From Streptomyces malaysiensis subsp. samsunensis (GTDB lineage Bacteria > Actinomycetota > Actinomycetes > Streptomycetales > Streptomycetaceae): DNA of 64,000 nucleotides. The number at the start of each line of letters is the position of its first letter. The stretch's first letter is position 1. Below are positions 9,201 through 16,055 of this stretch, in pieces. The stretch is taken from assembly GCF_024519315.1 (NCBI RefSeq), contig NZ_JANIIC010000055.1, positions 1 to 64,000 of the forward strand, given 5' to 3'. Position numbers and translations under genes: made by a program. Below the pieces are notes generated by a model. The model saw only the letters and a list, made by a program, of their open reading frames with translations, searched no databases and was not told where the DNA came from.

Positions 9201-11343
9201 ATGCGCGGGTGTGGTCAGCGCCTGCGGGCCGGGCGTGGACCGCTTCGCACCCGGGGACCGGGTGGTCGGGGTGGGGACCGGGGCGCTCTCGTCCCAGGTG
9301 GTCAGCCCGGTGGGCAACCTGTGGCCGATCCCCGCCGGGAGCACCTTCGCCGAGGCCGCCGGTGTGCCGGTCGCCTACTGCACCGTCCACTACGGCCTGG
9401 TGTACACCGCCAGGATGCGGGCGGGTGAGACCGTGCTGGTGCACGGCGCGGCCGGTGGTGTCGGCCTCGCGGCCCTCCAGTACGCACGGGCGTACGGCGC
9501 CACGGTCATCGCCACGGCGGGCAGCGGGCCCAAACGCGATCTGCTGCGCGCGCTCGGCGTGGAGCACGTCCTCGACTCACGTTCGCTGGACTTCACCGTC
9601 CAGGTCATGGACCTCACCGGGGGCAGGGGCGTGGACATCGTCCTGAACTCCCTCTCCGGCCAGGCCCTGGCCCGGGGCCTGGAGGTGCTCCGCCCCGGCG
9701 GCCGCTTCATCGAACTCGGCAAACGCGACTTCTACGAGGACCGGACGCTGCCGCTGCGCCCGTTCGGCTCCCATATCTCCTTCCACGGCGTGGATCTGAC
9801 CACCGTGCTGCGGGACCCCAGGCTGCGGGGGGACCTCCTGGAGGATGTGGGCCGGACGCTGAACGGCGGCCACGTGGCGCAAACCGGCCCGGACTTCCAC
9901 CCGCTGCCCCACACCGCCTACCCCGCCGCGCGCGTGGCGGACGCCTTCCTGCTGATGCGCCACTCACGCCATATCGGCAAGGTCGTCGTCACCTTCGACC
10001 CGCTGGACGAGCCCTGCGCCATCGAACCCGCCTCCGCGTTCGCCTCCCCGCCCGCGCGGCGCGGAGGTGCGGCCATCGTCGCCGCCCGCGGACCGGTGGC
10101 GGCGCGTACGACGCCCACCGCGCCCCGCCTGGACCCGGACGCCTCGTACCTGGTCACGGGCGGCACCAGCGGCTTCGGCGCGGCCACCGCACAGTGGCTG
10201 GCCGGCCTCGGCGCCCGCCATCTCGCCCTGGTGAGCCGCAGCGGGGCCGACGGTCCGGACGCCGCCGCCGTGCGCGACGCGCTCGCCCCGGAGGGGGCGC
10301 GGGTCACCGCGTACGCCGCGGACGTGGCCGACGCGGAGGCGATGCGCCGGGTGCTGGAGGAGATCGAGGAGAGCGGCCATCCGCTGCGCGGTGTGGTCCA
10401 CGCGGCGATGGCACTGGACGACGCGCCACTCGCCGAACTCACCGCAGAGCGGATGAGCGCCGTCCTGCGGCCCAAGATCGGCGGAGCCCGGGTCCTGGAC
10501 ACCCTGACCCGCGGTCTGCCACTGGACTTCTTCCTGAGCTACTCCTCCACGACCGCCATGGTGGGCAACTTCAAGCAGTCGGCCTACACGGCGGGCAACC
10601 TCTATCTGGAGGGCCTGGCCCGGCTGCGCCGCCGGTACGGCGAGCCCGCGCTCACCCTCGCCTGGGGCGCCATCGGCGAGATCGGCTACGCGGCACGCAA
10701 CGACCTGCTGGACTCCCTCCACAGCCTGGGCATCGAGCCCCTCGCCCCGCACACCGCCCTCGACTACGGGAGGCGGCTGCTCGGCGGCGACCGGCCGGAC
10801 GCCCCCGGGGTGGTGGGCGTCTCCCGGACGGACTGGTCGCGCGCCGCCGTGCTGCTGCCCCTGCTGCGCGCCCCGCGCCTCGGCGAGCTCGTACCGCCCC
10901 AGGTGGGGGACGGGGAGACCACCCGAGAGGAACTTCTGCGCAGGCTCTCCCTCATGGACGAGGAGGCCGCCCTCGCCCATCTCGTCGACCAGCTCACCCG
11001 CCTGCTCGCTGAGGTCCTGCACATGGACCACGAGGACCTCGACCCGCACCGGCGGCTGGACTCCTACGGCATGGACTCCCTGATGGCGGCCCAGGTGCTC
11101 GTCTCGCTCAACCAGCGCTACGAACTCGACATCCCGCCCATGGAACTGCTGCGCAGCAACGGCACCATCGCCGAGTTCGCCCGGATCGTACAGCTCCGGC
11201 TGGGACTGCATGTCACGGAAACCGCCCCGGTGGCGCCGCCCGTCCCGCACCAGGCCGTCCCGCACCAGGGCGGACCGCACCAGGCCGTCCCGCACCAGGC
11301 CGGACCGGATCGCCCGGTCACCGCGGGTGGTGGCGCGAGGTGA
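3208..11343 (+). CDS. Highly reducing single-module type I PKS (KS-AT-DH-cMT-ER-KR-ACP)
   Basis: A 2711-residue type I polyketide synthase. The KS (about 8-430) has Cys178 in DTACSSS, His313 in EAHGTGT and His352 in NLGH. A low-complexity linker follows (about 522-634). The AT (638-940) has GHSVGE with Ser731 and a YAFH signature, mixed between malonyl (HAFH) and methylmalonyl (YASH) types. The DH (1009-1290) has HxxxGxxxxP at His1039 and DxxxQ at Asp1215. The C-methyltransferase has EIGAGTGG at 1515-1522. The ER (about 1945-2270) has HGAAGGVG at 2079. The KR (about 2310-2490) has GGTSGFG and a SAYTAGN Tyr at 2460. The ACP has GMDSL with Ser2624. All catalytic residues checked are present. 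There is no thioesterase. This order is that of fungal highly reducing iterative synthases, so iterative use with SAM methylation is likely but unproven. The start is fixed by GAGAGAGG seven bases upstream. Confidence 0.92.
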   Translation: MRQDEAEPIAVVGAACRLPGGIRDLDGLWEALDQGRDLVGEVPADRFDARLFTDPSVPRRGKSYTAAGGFLDDVAGFDAAYFGISPKEAAHMDPQHRLLLEMTAEALDDAAVDPATLAGSDTAVFVGISDASYGALQMSSLRTVGAYTMSGAASSIAANRVSHAFDLRGPSMAIDTACSSSLVALDRACRTLWEGGGRAAVCGGVNVLLSPFHYVGFSQASMLSQRGRCASFSARADGFVRAEGGGVVLLKRLSDALADGDRIHGLVLGTGSNSDGRTMGLALPNSEAQERLLREVYDRARVHPDELVYFEAHGTGTPVGDPLEALAIGRALGVRRISGALPIGSVKTNLGHLEPASGMAGLFKALLVLRHRTAPASLHADPPHPDIDFEGLGLRLTTRSTALAPVEADGRAVAGVNSFGFGGANAHAIVADAPPMPDGPRPPREPVPVLISARTAKALRQAAETMAAHLDQTSPADFYDLAHTSCLRRGRHDHRAVVWATTPTEAARGLRALAAPEPDPGRLDGGDPAGEPVGLGGELAASGGQLVGAGGESAALGGESAASAGKSAASAGAPTAPVGESAEPTVEPTTPAVVEPVAPARESAVPAVESAVPVGDPVVPAAKATVPGAVSIAADSGRVAFVFCGNGSQWAGMGADLFAADDVFRRAVHDVDVELAPRLGWTVGEVLAAPVGKADLDATEVAQPLLFAVQLGITAVLRDRGIEPAMVVGHSVGEVAAAHVCGALSLPDAARVIAERGRVQGSTAGSGRMAAVGLSAERAAKALAGYGEKLEIAGVNSAEDVTVAGDAEALDLLGAELAAAGVFFRDLGLDYAFHSRHMDPVEDELLACLTDVTPSPVRVPFYSTVSGFRARGTDLDAAYWWRNVRHPVLLADAVRRALADGAGILLEIGPHPVLRAYLRRVAARRGMSGSGTGTGTVVLPTLRRGADGPAALGAAAAAALAAGAAVDYAAHFPVPGRVTRLPAYPWQYERHWSGTPHSWANSSGDGVIVHPLLGERMPTAVPGWEGAIEPVLVPWLADHRLGGSVVMPATGYAEALLAAGRAVHGQPVEVAHLDISASLVVPWPDASAVRLRVGLDPDTTLATVTSTDERGPEPRAHARARVRPLLRPRPEPVDPEHLRALCDRRVSGEEHYAACAEVGLGYGPAFQTLEEVRLGEVRMGDVRPDEAHPGERISVATYRHEAPGAPYTVHPALLDGALQAGAALLHDRLRERGAYLPASIGSVRVWSTPSPTGIVWVTERDSTGSEVCWDITVADADGTVTARLEECRLRLFPIARTAPVTLHHTVPRAAPRAYLPAAPSPLPPPADILRDAAPRLDAVCERWREARYDLTSRHDEELTARSAAAALAGLLPDPAAPFTVEDLVAAGMEERHRPLIALLEPLLLRRGLLTEVPGGRCRLTPGARDTPPPVREALAQAPGDVHRIALATHLTRHLEEVLRGHMSALRLLTAEPAAHLLEQYYDTAPVSRFHNRLAQALLRAQLSHWPADRALRILEIGAGTGGMTGALLPLLPADRTRYRYTDVSPAYLPRARNRFGGYDFVEYGTFDLDRDPAEQGYREQGFDLVVAANALHTAKDLERALGRVASLLAPGGHLLAFECHDPETLLPVFGALDSFHHRTDTALRPESPLLTREQWPALLRRCGFTSCARTGDTEPPGRDHASVFLAAAGGTPAAAPPPPAPSAAYVVCGDTAEDPLPRAVAEALTAYGAGHSVVTDARTDAAAWTRALTEAGTGETAVVLVLGGAEPTDAEEAVARATHAGQTLRAVAEAHRSLGSPAAVRLWLVTRPHGAEATPGPITHPTDAAAWGVARCLANEEPDLRGRRLSLCRSDDPAADAARLVRELLDTDAENATEATDVAEAVGTPVGTPGAAYGTAADEDEIALTPHDRFVLRERALPPAVPLADGAPRPPYTLRVRQPGLSYRLAWEEIPPPVAGPGEVVVEVRAAALNYRDIMQTVGLLPTEALNGSPREEDLGLECAGVVSACGPGVDRFAPGDRVVGVGTGALSSQVVSPVGNLWPIPAGSTFAEAAGVPVAYCTVHYGLVYTARMRAGETVLVHGAAGGVGLAALQYARAYGATVIATAGSGPKRDLLRALGVEHVLDSRSLDFTVQVMDLTGGRGVDIVLNSLSGQALARGLEVLRPGGRFIELGKRDFYEDRTLPLRPFGSHISFHGVDLTTVLRDPRLRGDLLEDVGRTLNGGHVAQTGPDFHPLPHTAYPAARVADAFLLMRHSRHIGKVVVTFDPLDEPCAIEPASAFASPPARRGGAAIVAARGPVAARTTPTAPRLDPDASYLVTGGTSGFGAATAQWLAGLGARHLALVSRSGADGPDAAAVRDALAPEGARVTAYAADVADAEAMRRVLEEIEESGHPLRGVVHAAMALDDAPLAELTAERMSAVLRPKIGGARVLDTLTRGLPLDFFLSYSSTTAMVGNFKQSAYTAGNLYLEGLARLRRRYGEPALTLAWGAIGEIGYAARNDLLDSLHSLGIEPLAPHTALDYGRRLLGGDRPDAPGVVGVSRTDWSRAAVLLPLLRAPRLGELVPPQVGDGETTREELLRRLSLMDEEAALAHLVDQLTRLLAEVLHMDHEDLDPHRRLDSYGMDSLMAAQVLVSLNQRYELDIPPMELLRSNGTIAEFARIVQLRLGLHVTETAPVAPPVPHQAVPHQGGPHQAVPHQAGPDRPVTAGGGAR

Positions 11344-11397
11344 GGGAACCACAGCCGCCCGAGCCGCCACCCACCCCGAGGCGCACTCCCCGCCAGG

Positions 11398-11418
11398 GCC
11401 CGGCCGATGTGGCCGGGC
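11398..11418 (+). terminator. Hairpin after the PKS gene
   Basis: A perfect 8-bp GC stem (GCCCGGCC, loop GATGT, GGCCGGGC) lies 55 bp after the PKS stop codon. There is no T-tract, which is common for Streptomyces terminators. Confidence 0.5.
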
Positions 11419-11457
11419 GCCTGCTGCTGGGCTGACCACCTCCGGGGAACGGCCCGG

Positions 11458-11640
11458 CTAGCTGAAGATCGCGATGGCCTCGACGGTCAGCTCACTCGTC
11501 CCCGGGTTCCAGTCCCGCACCTTGCCCAGGCAGCGCGCCGGGAACGTGCCCTCATGGCTGTCGTCGTTGCGCAGCCCGTCCGTGGCGCATACGACCCGGA
11601 CCTGTGGCCCCTGGGCCGGGTCCTCCGGGTCGCCGCGCAG
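11458..11640 (-). pseudogene. C-terminal remnant of an unidentified protein
   Basis: The minus strand encodes about 60 residues that read like real protein (segments RVVCATDGLRNDD, FPARCLGKVRDWNPG, ending AIAIFS and a stop) but have no start or N-terminal part. Beyond about 11640 the coding signal switches to the plus strand, where a protease tail begins. The two remnants therefore face each other at a junction near 11640-11650. I do not recognise the family. Confidence 0.45.
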
Positions 11641-11649
11641 CGGCGAGGC

Positions 11650-12580
11650 GCTGTCCGAGCCGTTCAAGGCACCGGCACGGCGGATCGAGTACGTCGGCGG
11701 CTCCGCGGGCGCCTCGTACCAGGACTGGCTCAAGGCGGGGGAGCGGCGCTTCGTGTCCCAGGAGCAGACCCCTCGGCCCGGCCGGACCACTGCCGCCGAC
11801 TGGCTGCGCGGTCCGCTGGTCCCGGGCTTCACCGAGCCCGCCGGGGGCGCCGCCGCCGATGAGACGTGGTACTGCGCGGCGTGCCGCAAGGGCGATGCCC
11901 TCACCTTCTCCCTGACCACGGTCATGGACTCCGCCGGCCACCACGTCCTCGCGCTCCCGTCCGACATCACCTCCTCGCACTTCGCGGTGGTCTCCGGTGA
12001 CACGACCCTGTACGAGGGCGACGGCGTCTCCGGCGGTGCCCTGACCGTGCCGCCGGACAAGGCCCCGTACACCGTGGTGTACGACCAGACCAGGACGAAC
12101 GACGACTTCCGCCAGTCGCTGACCACCCACACCGAGTGGACCTTCGCCTCGGGCCACTCGGGCGGCCGGACCGTGCCGGACAACTGGACGTGTGTGTCCG
12201 AGGCGGGCGAGTACGACGGGCCCGCAAAGTGCTCGGCGCTGCCGGTCGTGGTGCCGCGCTACCAGCTGGACACCGCGCCGGACGGCACCAGCCCGGCCGG
12301 TGACGCCCACCTTGTCGTCGGCTTCGGGCATGTGCCGGGTGTGGTGGCCCCGCCCGCGGTCACCGAGGCGGCGGTCGAGGTGTCCTTCGACGGTGGCGAG
12401 CGGTGGACCGAGGCGTCGGTCACCGCGCTCGGCGAGGGCCGGTTCCGCGCGGACTGGACCACTCCGGATGCCGCGGCGGGCCGGGACGCGTCGCTGCGCG
12501 TCACCGGGACCGACGCGGACGGCAACGCCGTGACGCAGACGGTGAAGGCCGCGTTCACCGTGGCCGCGGACCGGGGTTAG
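11650..12580 (+). pseudogene. C-terminal remnant of a subtilisin-like (S8) secreted protease
   Basis: About 310 residues that resemble the C-terminal beta-rich region following the catalytic domain in large Streptomyces S8 proteases: a RIEYV segment, paired Cys (YCAAC), and a terminal Ig/bacterial-neuraminidase-like stretch (VEVSFDGGERWTEA). No Asp/His/Ser catalytic domain, signal peptide or start with a ribosome binding site is present; translation could begin at 11474 only inside the preceding remnant. It is best read as the 3' end of a gene whose 5' part was lost. Assignment to S8 is from memory of the family's tail and is moderate. Confidence 0.5.
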
Positions 12581-12603
12581 GGCCGGGTTAGGGCCTGTCC
12601 GGG

Positions 12604-13578
12604 TCACGGACCCTGGGCCGGGTCGTCCTTCGCCCAGCGCGCGGTCACCGTGCCGACGGCCGCCGCGGCGCGCCGGATCCGGGTGTCGCTCGTGCGCACC
12701 GACCGCGCGAACTCGACATGCAGGAACGTCACATGCTCTGCGGCCGCCCTGCGCCCCTGGACGTTGTCGCGGCCCTCCAGGGGGCAGCTGCGGACCCAGG
12801 CGCGGCAGACGGAGAAGTGCCGCGCGGTCAGGGCGGCCGCGAGGCGGCGGGCGTCGGCGCGGCCCGCCGAGCCCTTGCCGGTGGAGGCGACGACGTCCCG
12901 GCCCGGCGCGGAGTCGTCGGCGAAGCCGTGGAGCTGGACGCCGGGCAGCCCCCGCCGGACGAGTTCGTCGCAGACCGCGTCGAAGACGGAGTCGGTGCGG
13001 TGGGCGGCGTCGGCGGCGTCGCCGTCCCCGGCCCTGCGGTGGGCGCCCGCGAGCACCAGGACACCGCCGGGGGAGCCCAGGAGCACACGCGCGCCGAGCC
13101 GTTCGGTGTCCTCGTCCGAGACCGGGTGCGGCACCTGGACCGACCAGCGGGCGGGCGCGGAGAGGTCCACATAGACCCGGCCCCAGCCGCGCGGGGCGTC
13201 TGTGTCCTCGGTGCGGTCGGACAGTTCGGCGTAGCGGCGGCCGGTGCCGCTGTCGGTGAGCGTACGGAGCCGGAAACCGGCGTCGGCGAGCGGCGGCCGG
13301 GCGCGGTCGGGGTGTCCGTCGAGGATCAGGCCCACCGCGTCGGCGACGGCCCGGCGTTCGGCACGGCGTGGCTCGCGGTAGCCGGAGTCGGGGCCGAATC
13401 CGGCGGTGAAGTCGGTGATCCTGCGCTCCAGCGGGACCTTGGGGGCGTCCGCACCCTGTGCGGTACGGTCGCCTCCGCTTGACCAACCGATCGTGTACGC
13501 GCTCAATCCCGCCAGAAGCAGGCCGAACGCGACCGTGACTGCCGCCACGGTGACCGATTTCCTTCGCATCTCTGCCAT
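12604..13578 (-). CDS. Exported or membrane-anchored protein of unknown function
   Basis: A 324-residue protein with a basic N-terminus (MAEMRRK) and one hydrophobic segment (residues about 8-27), then an extracytoplasmic domain. The domain has His-containing stretches that look conserved (VPHPVSDEDTERLG, LAGAHRRAG, AHRTDSVFDAV, QLHGF), suggestive of a hydrolase-like fold, but I cannot name a family. The start at 13578 is chosen so that the signal anchor is N-terminal; upstream codons to 13779 are low quality. It is divergent from the pgs operon with about 245 bp between starts, so it may belong to polymer synthesis or turnover (inference from position only). Confidence 0.65.
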   Translation of the reverse strand: MAEMRRKSVTVAAVTVAFGLLLAGLSAYTIGWSSGGDRTAQGADAPKVPLERRITDFTAGFGPDSGYREPRRAERRAVADAVGLILDGHPDRARPPLADAGFRLRTLTDSGTGRRYAELSDRTEDTDAPRGWGRVYVDLSAPARWSVQVPHPVSDEDTERLGARVLLGSPGGVLVLAGAHRRAGDGDAADAAHRTDSVFDAVCDELVRRGLPGVQLHGFADDSAPGRDVVASTGKGSAGRADARRLAAALTARHFSVCRAWVRSCPLEGRDNVQGRRAAAEHVTFLHVEFARSVRTSDTRIRRAAAAVGTVTARWAKDDPAQGP

Positions 13579-13823
13579 GACCGCCTCATCGTAACCGCCT
13601 TCTTTATGGGGGGATATCGGGATGAGACGGGCGAAGAATGACCTCTGGGTGAACGCCCGGCAAAGAATGCAAGACCGCCGTTTGCCCAGCCTTGGTTGGG
13701 ACCAAACAGGTTTTCTCGTTTTTTCTTTAAGATGTGCAACCCTTTGATCCGTCTGACTGTCTGACGGTCCGGATCGCACTCGAGTGCGCTCTGTGGTGTG
13801 AGTTGCATGAGAGGAGCACGTTC

Positions 13824-16046
13824 GTGGCCGCTTCGCGTTCGAAGCGGCGGCACAAGGTCCGCCGAAGGGCCGACATGTCGCTCTTGGGGGGTATTCGACC
13901 CCCTATAGCCGTACTGTCGGTTCTGCTTCTCTCCCTCGCGGGAATCACCGCCCTCACCCTGGGCAAACCGGACAACGCCCTGGTCCCCAAGGCGGTCCTG
14001 ACCTCGCAGCAGTACGTCGCCGAAGACGGCGCCATCGCGCTGCGGGCGTCGCTGGACGAGTCGGTCACCGATCTCACCGGCACCGCGACCCTCTTCAACG
14101 AGGGCCGGCCAGTCGCCGCCGACACCGTCCTCGACAAGGTCGGACAGGTCTACCAGAAGTGGCGGGGCACCGCCGTCATCGAGATCAAGTCGGGCAAGAT
14201 GCTCGCCGCCCGCGGCGAGAACGTCCCGCTGACCGCGATCGAACTCGGCAAGCTCTCCCGCGACGACGGGCTGGCCCCGCGCATGGTGCGCCTGGAGAAC
14301 GGCCAGACCCGGCTGATCATTCTCGCTCTGCTGTCCTGGAAGGGCCAGCCGCAGCAGCTGCTCGTCGCCTCCAGCACCCTCAGCTTCCCCGGCGTCGACC
14401 TCGGCCCGGGCCGCGCCATCGGCGTCGTCGACTCCACCGGCCGGCTGCTGTCCAGCCACGGCGCCCTGGACAGCGAGGCGGCCAAGAAGCAGCTCTCCGC
14501 CTTCGCCAAGACCGCCGCGCGCAAGGGCCGCCAGCACCCCATCAAGGCCAAGGAGCCCGGCGCGGGCGGCTACACCGGAGTCAGCGGCCACCTCACCGGG
14601 GGCGCCGCCAAGGACGTCCGCACCGTCGGCGGCTACGCCACGCTCACCCCGCCCCGGCCCGGTGAGGCGACCACGGCCAGCAGCCTCGGCCTGACCGTCG
14701 TCACCGAGGTCGGCGTCACCGCCAAGGTCTCCCAGATCACCCGCCCCGCCTTCGGTCTGGCCGCGGCCGGAGCCCTGCTGCTCATCGGCGCGCTCGCGGT
14801 GCTGGTGCTGCTGGGCACCGTGCAGCGCCCGCTGATCCGGCTGTTCCTGGAGAGCCGCCGCCTCACCCGCGGCGATCTCGCCCGCCCGGTGAGCGTGCCG
14901 AGGGCCGGCGAGGCCGCCCGCGTGGGCGCCGCCCTCGAGCGGCTGCGCCGGCAGCTCCAGGGCGAGCCCGCCGATGTCGAGGGCCCCGCCGTGCGCAAGG
15001 GCCTGGGCGCCCGCGCCCTGGTGGCCGTCTGCGCCGTCCTGCTGCTCGTCTGGTCGGTCCCGCTGTTGCTGGTGCTCAACCGCGCCGACTCCTCCGTCAA
15101 GGTCCCGGCCCAGTTCGTCCACGACCAGAAGTCCCGCACCGTCACCCTCAGCGACCGGGTCCGCCGCGCGCTCAACGAGGGCCATGCGGACCTGTCCGCC
15201 GTCGCCGCCCTGATCGGGGACCGCACCACGCCCGAGGACATGGAGAAGGTCCTGGAGCGCACCATGCAGGAGCACGACCGCTACGAGTCGGTGTACGTCC
15301 TGGGCGCCGACGGCGAGATCCTCGCCCGGGCCGGTGACAGTCCGCACCACAAGGACGGCGAGGCCCCCTCGAAGCAGGCCATCGAGGTGACCGGCGAGGG
15401 CGGTAAGAAGCCCGTGGTCACCGCCACCGCCGGGGCCCCCGGCCGGGGCGGCGCCGCGGTGGTCGGCGAGTTCCGCATCGAGTTCGTCAACGCGCTGCTG
15501 GGCCGCCAGGGCATGGGAGAGGTCCGCGTCGTGGACGCCAAGGGCCGGGTCATCGGCGGCGACTCCGGCTACCTCGCCTTCGAGAAGGCACCCTCGTACC
15601 TGACCTCGATGCTGGCCATGAAGCGGCCCCAGGCCACCGTCCAGCGCGGTGGCACCGTCAGGGTCGCGGCCGTCGCGCCGTTCAGCGGCGGCGGCGCGGC
15701 CAAGTCGCTCGAGTGGAGCCTGGCCAGCTGGCAGCCCGCCTCGGCTCTGGCGATCCCGGAGTACAGCCTCCAGAACCGGACCGTACTGGCCGGGCTGCTG
15801 GGACTGACCGCCGCGGCCGCCTGTCTGGGCTGGCTGCACATCGTTGTCGTACGACCGCTGCGCGCGCTGGCCGGACAGGCCGAGGCGCTCGCCGCCGGCG
15901 ACCGCAAGACCGTGCTGTTCCCGCGCCACCATGACGAGGTCGGTGCCGTGGTCCGCAGCCTGGAGCTGATCCGGCAGCAACTCCAGGAGCAGCCCCGCAA
16001 ACGGGACGGCGGCAGCCGGACCCCCGCCGGAGTCGGAAGGAACTGA
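13824..16046 (+). CDS. Membrane protein with two sensor-TM-HAMP cassettes, no output domain
   Basis: A 740-residue protein with four transmembrane segments (about 26-47, 308-330, 398-418, 653-676). Extracytoplasmic sensor-like regions lie between TM1-TM2 and TM3-TM4, each followed by a HAMP-like helix pair (about 331-378 and 676-728). No kinase, cyclase or methyl-accepting domain follows either HAMP. The GTG start at 13824 has AGAGGAG seven bases upstream. It is first in a strand-aligned set with pgsB, pgsC and an NlpC/P60 gene; pgsB begins 9 bp after its stop. It probably senses or organises the envelope during gamma-glutamyl polymer synthesis, but this is inferred from context. Confidence 0.75.
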   Translation: MAASRSKRRHKVRRRADMSLLGGIRPPIAVLSVLLLSLAGITALTLGKPDNALVPKAVLTSQQYVAEDGAIALRASLDESVTDLTGTATLFNEGRPVAADTVLDKVGQVYQKWRGTAVIEIKSGKMLAARGENVPLTAIELGKLSRDDGLAPRMVRLENGQTRLIILALLSWKGQPQQLLVASSTLSFPGVDLGPGRAIGVVDSTGRLLSSHGALDSEAAKKQLSAFAKTAARKGRQHPIKAKEPGAGGYTGVSGHLTGGAAKDVRTVGGYATLTPPRPGEATTASSLGLTVVTEVGVTAKVSQITRPAFGLAAAGALLLIGALAVLVLLGTVQRPLIRLFLESRRLTRGDLARPVSVPRAGEAARVGAALERLRRQLQGEPADVEGPAVRKGLGARALVAVCAVLLLVWSVPLLLVLNRADSSVKVPAQFVHDQKSRTVTLSDRVRRALNEGHADLSAVAALIGDRTTPEDMEKVLERTMQEHDRYESVYVLGADGEILARAGDSPHHKDGEAPSKQAIEVTGEGGKKPVVTATAGAPGRGGAAVVGEFRIEFVNALLGRQGMGEVRVVDAKGRVIGGDSGYLAFEKAPSYLTSMLAMKRPQATVQRGGTVRVAAVAPFSGGGAAKSLEWSLASWQPASALAIPEYSLQNRTVLAGLLGLTAAAACLGWLHIVVVRPLRALAGQAEALAAGDRKTVLFPRHHDEVGAVVRSLELIRQQLQEQPRKRDGGSRTPAGVGRN

Positions 16047-16055
16047 GGCCCCACC

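Noticed and set aside
12581..12603. GGGCCTGT near 12594 as a second copy of the inverted-repeat element
   Set aside because: Only about ten bases match the terminal repeat at 37851 and no partner end is nearby.
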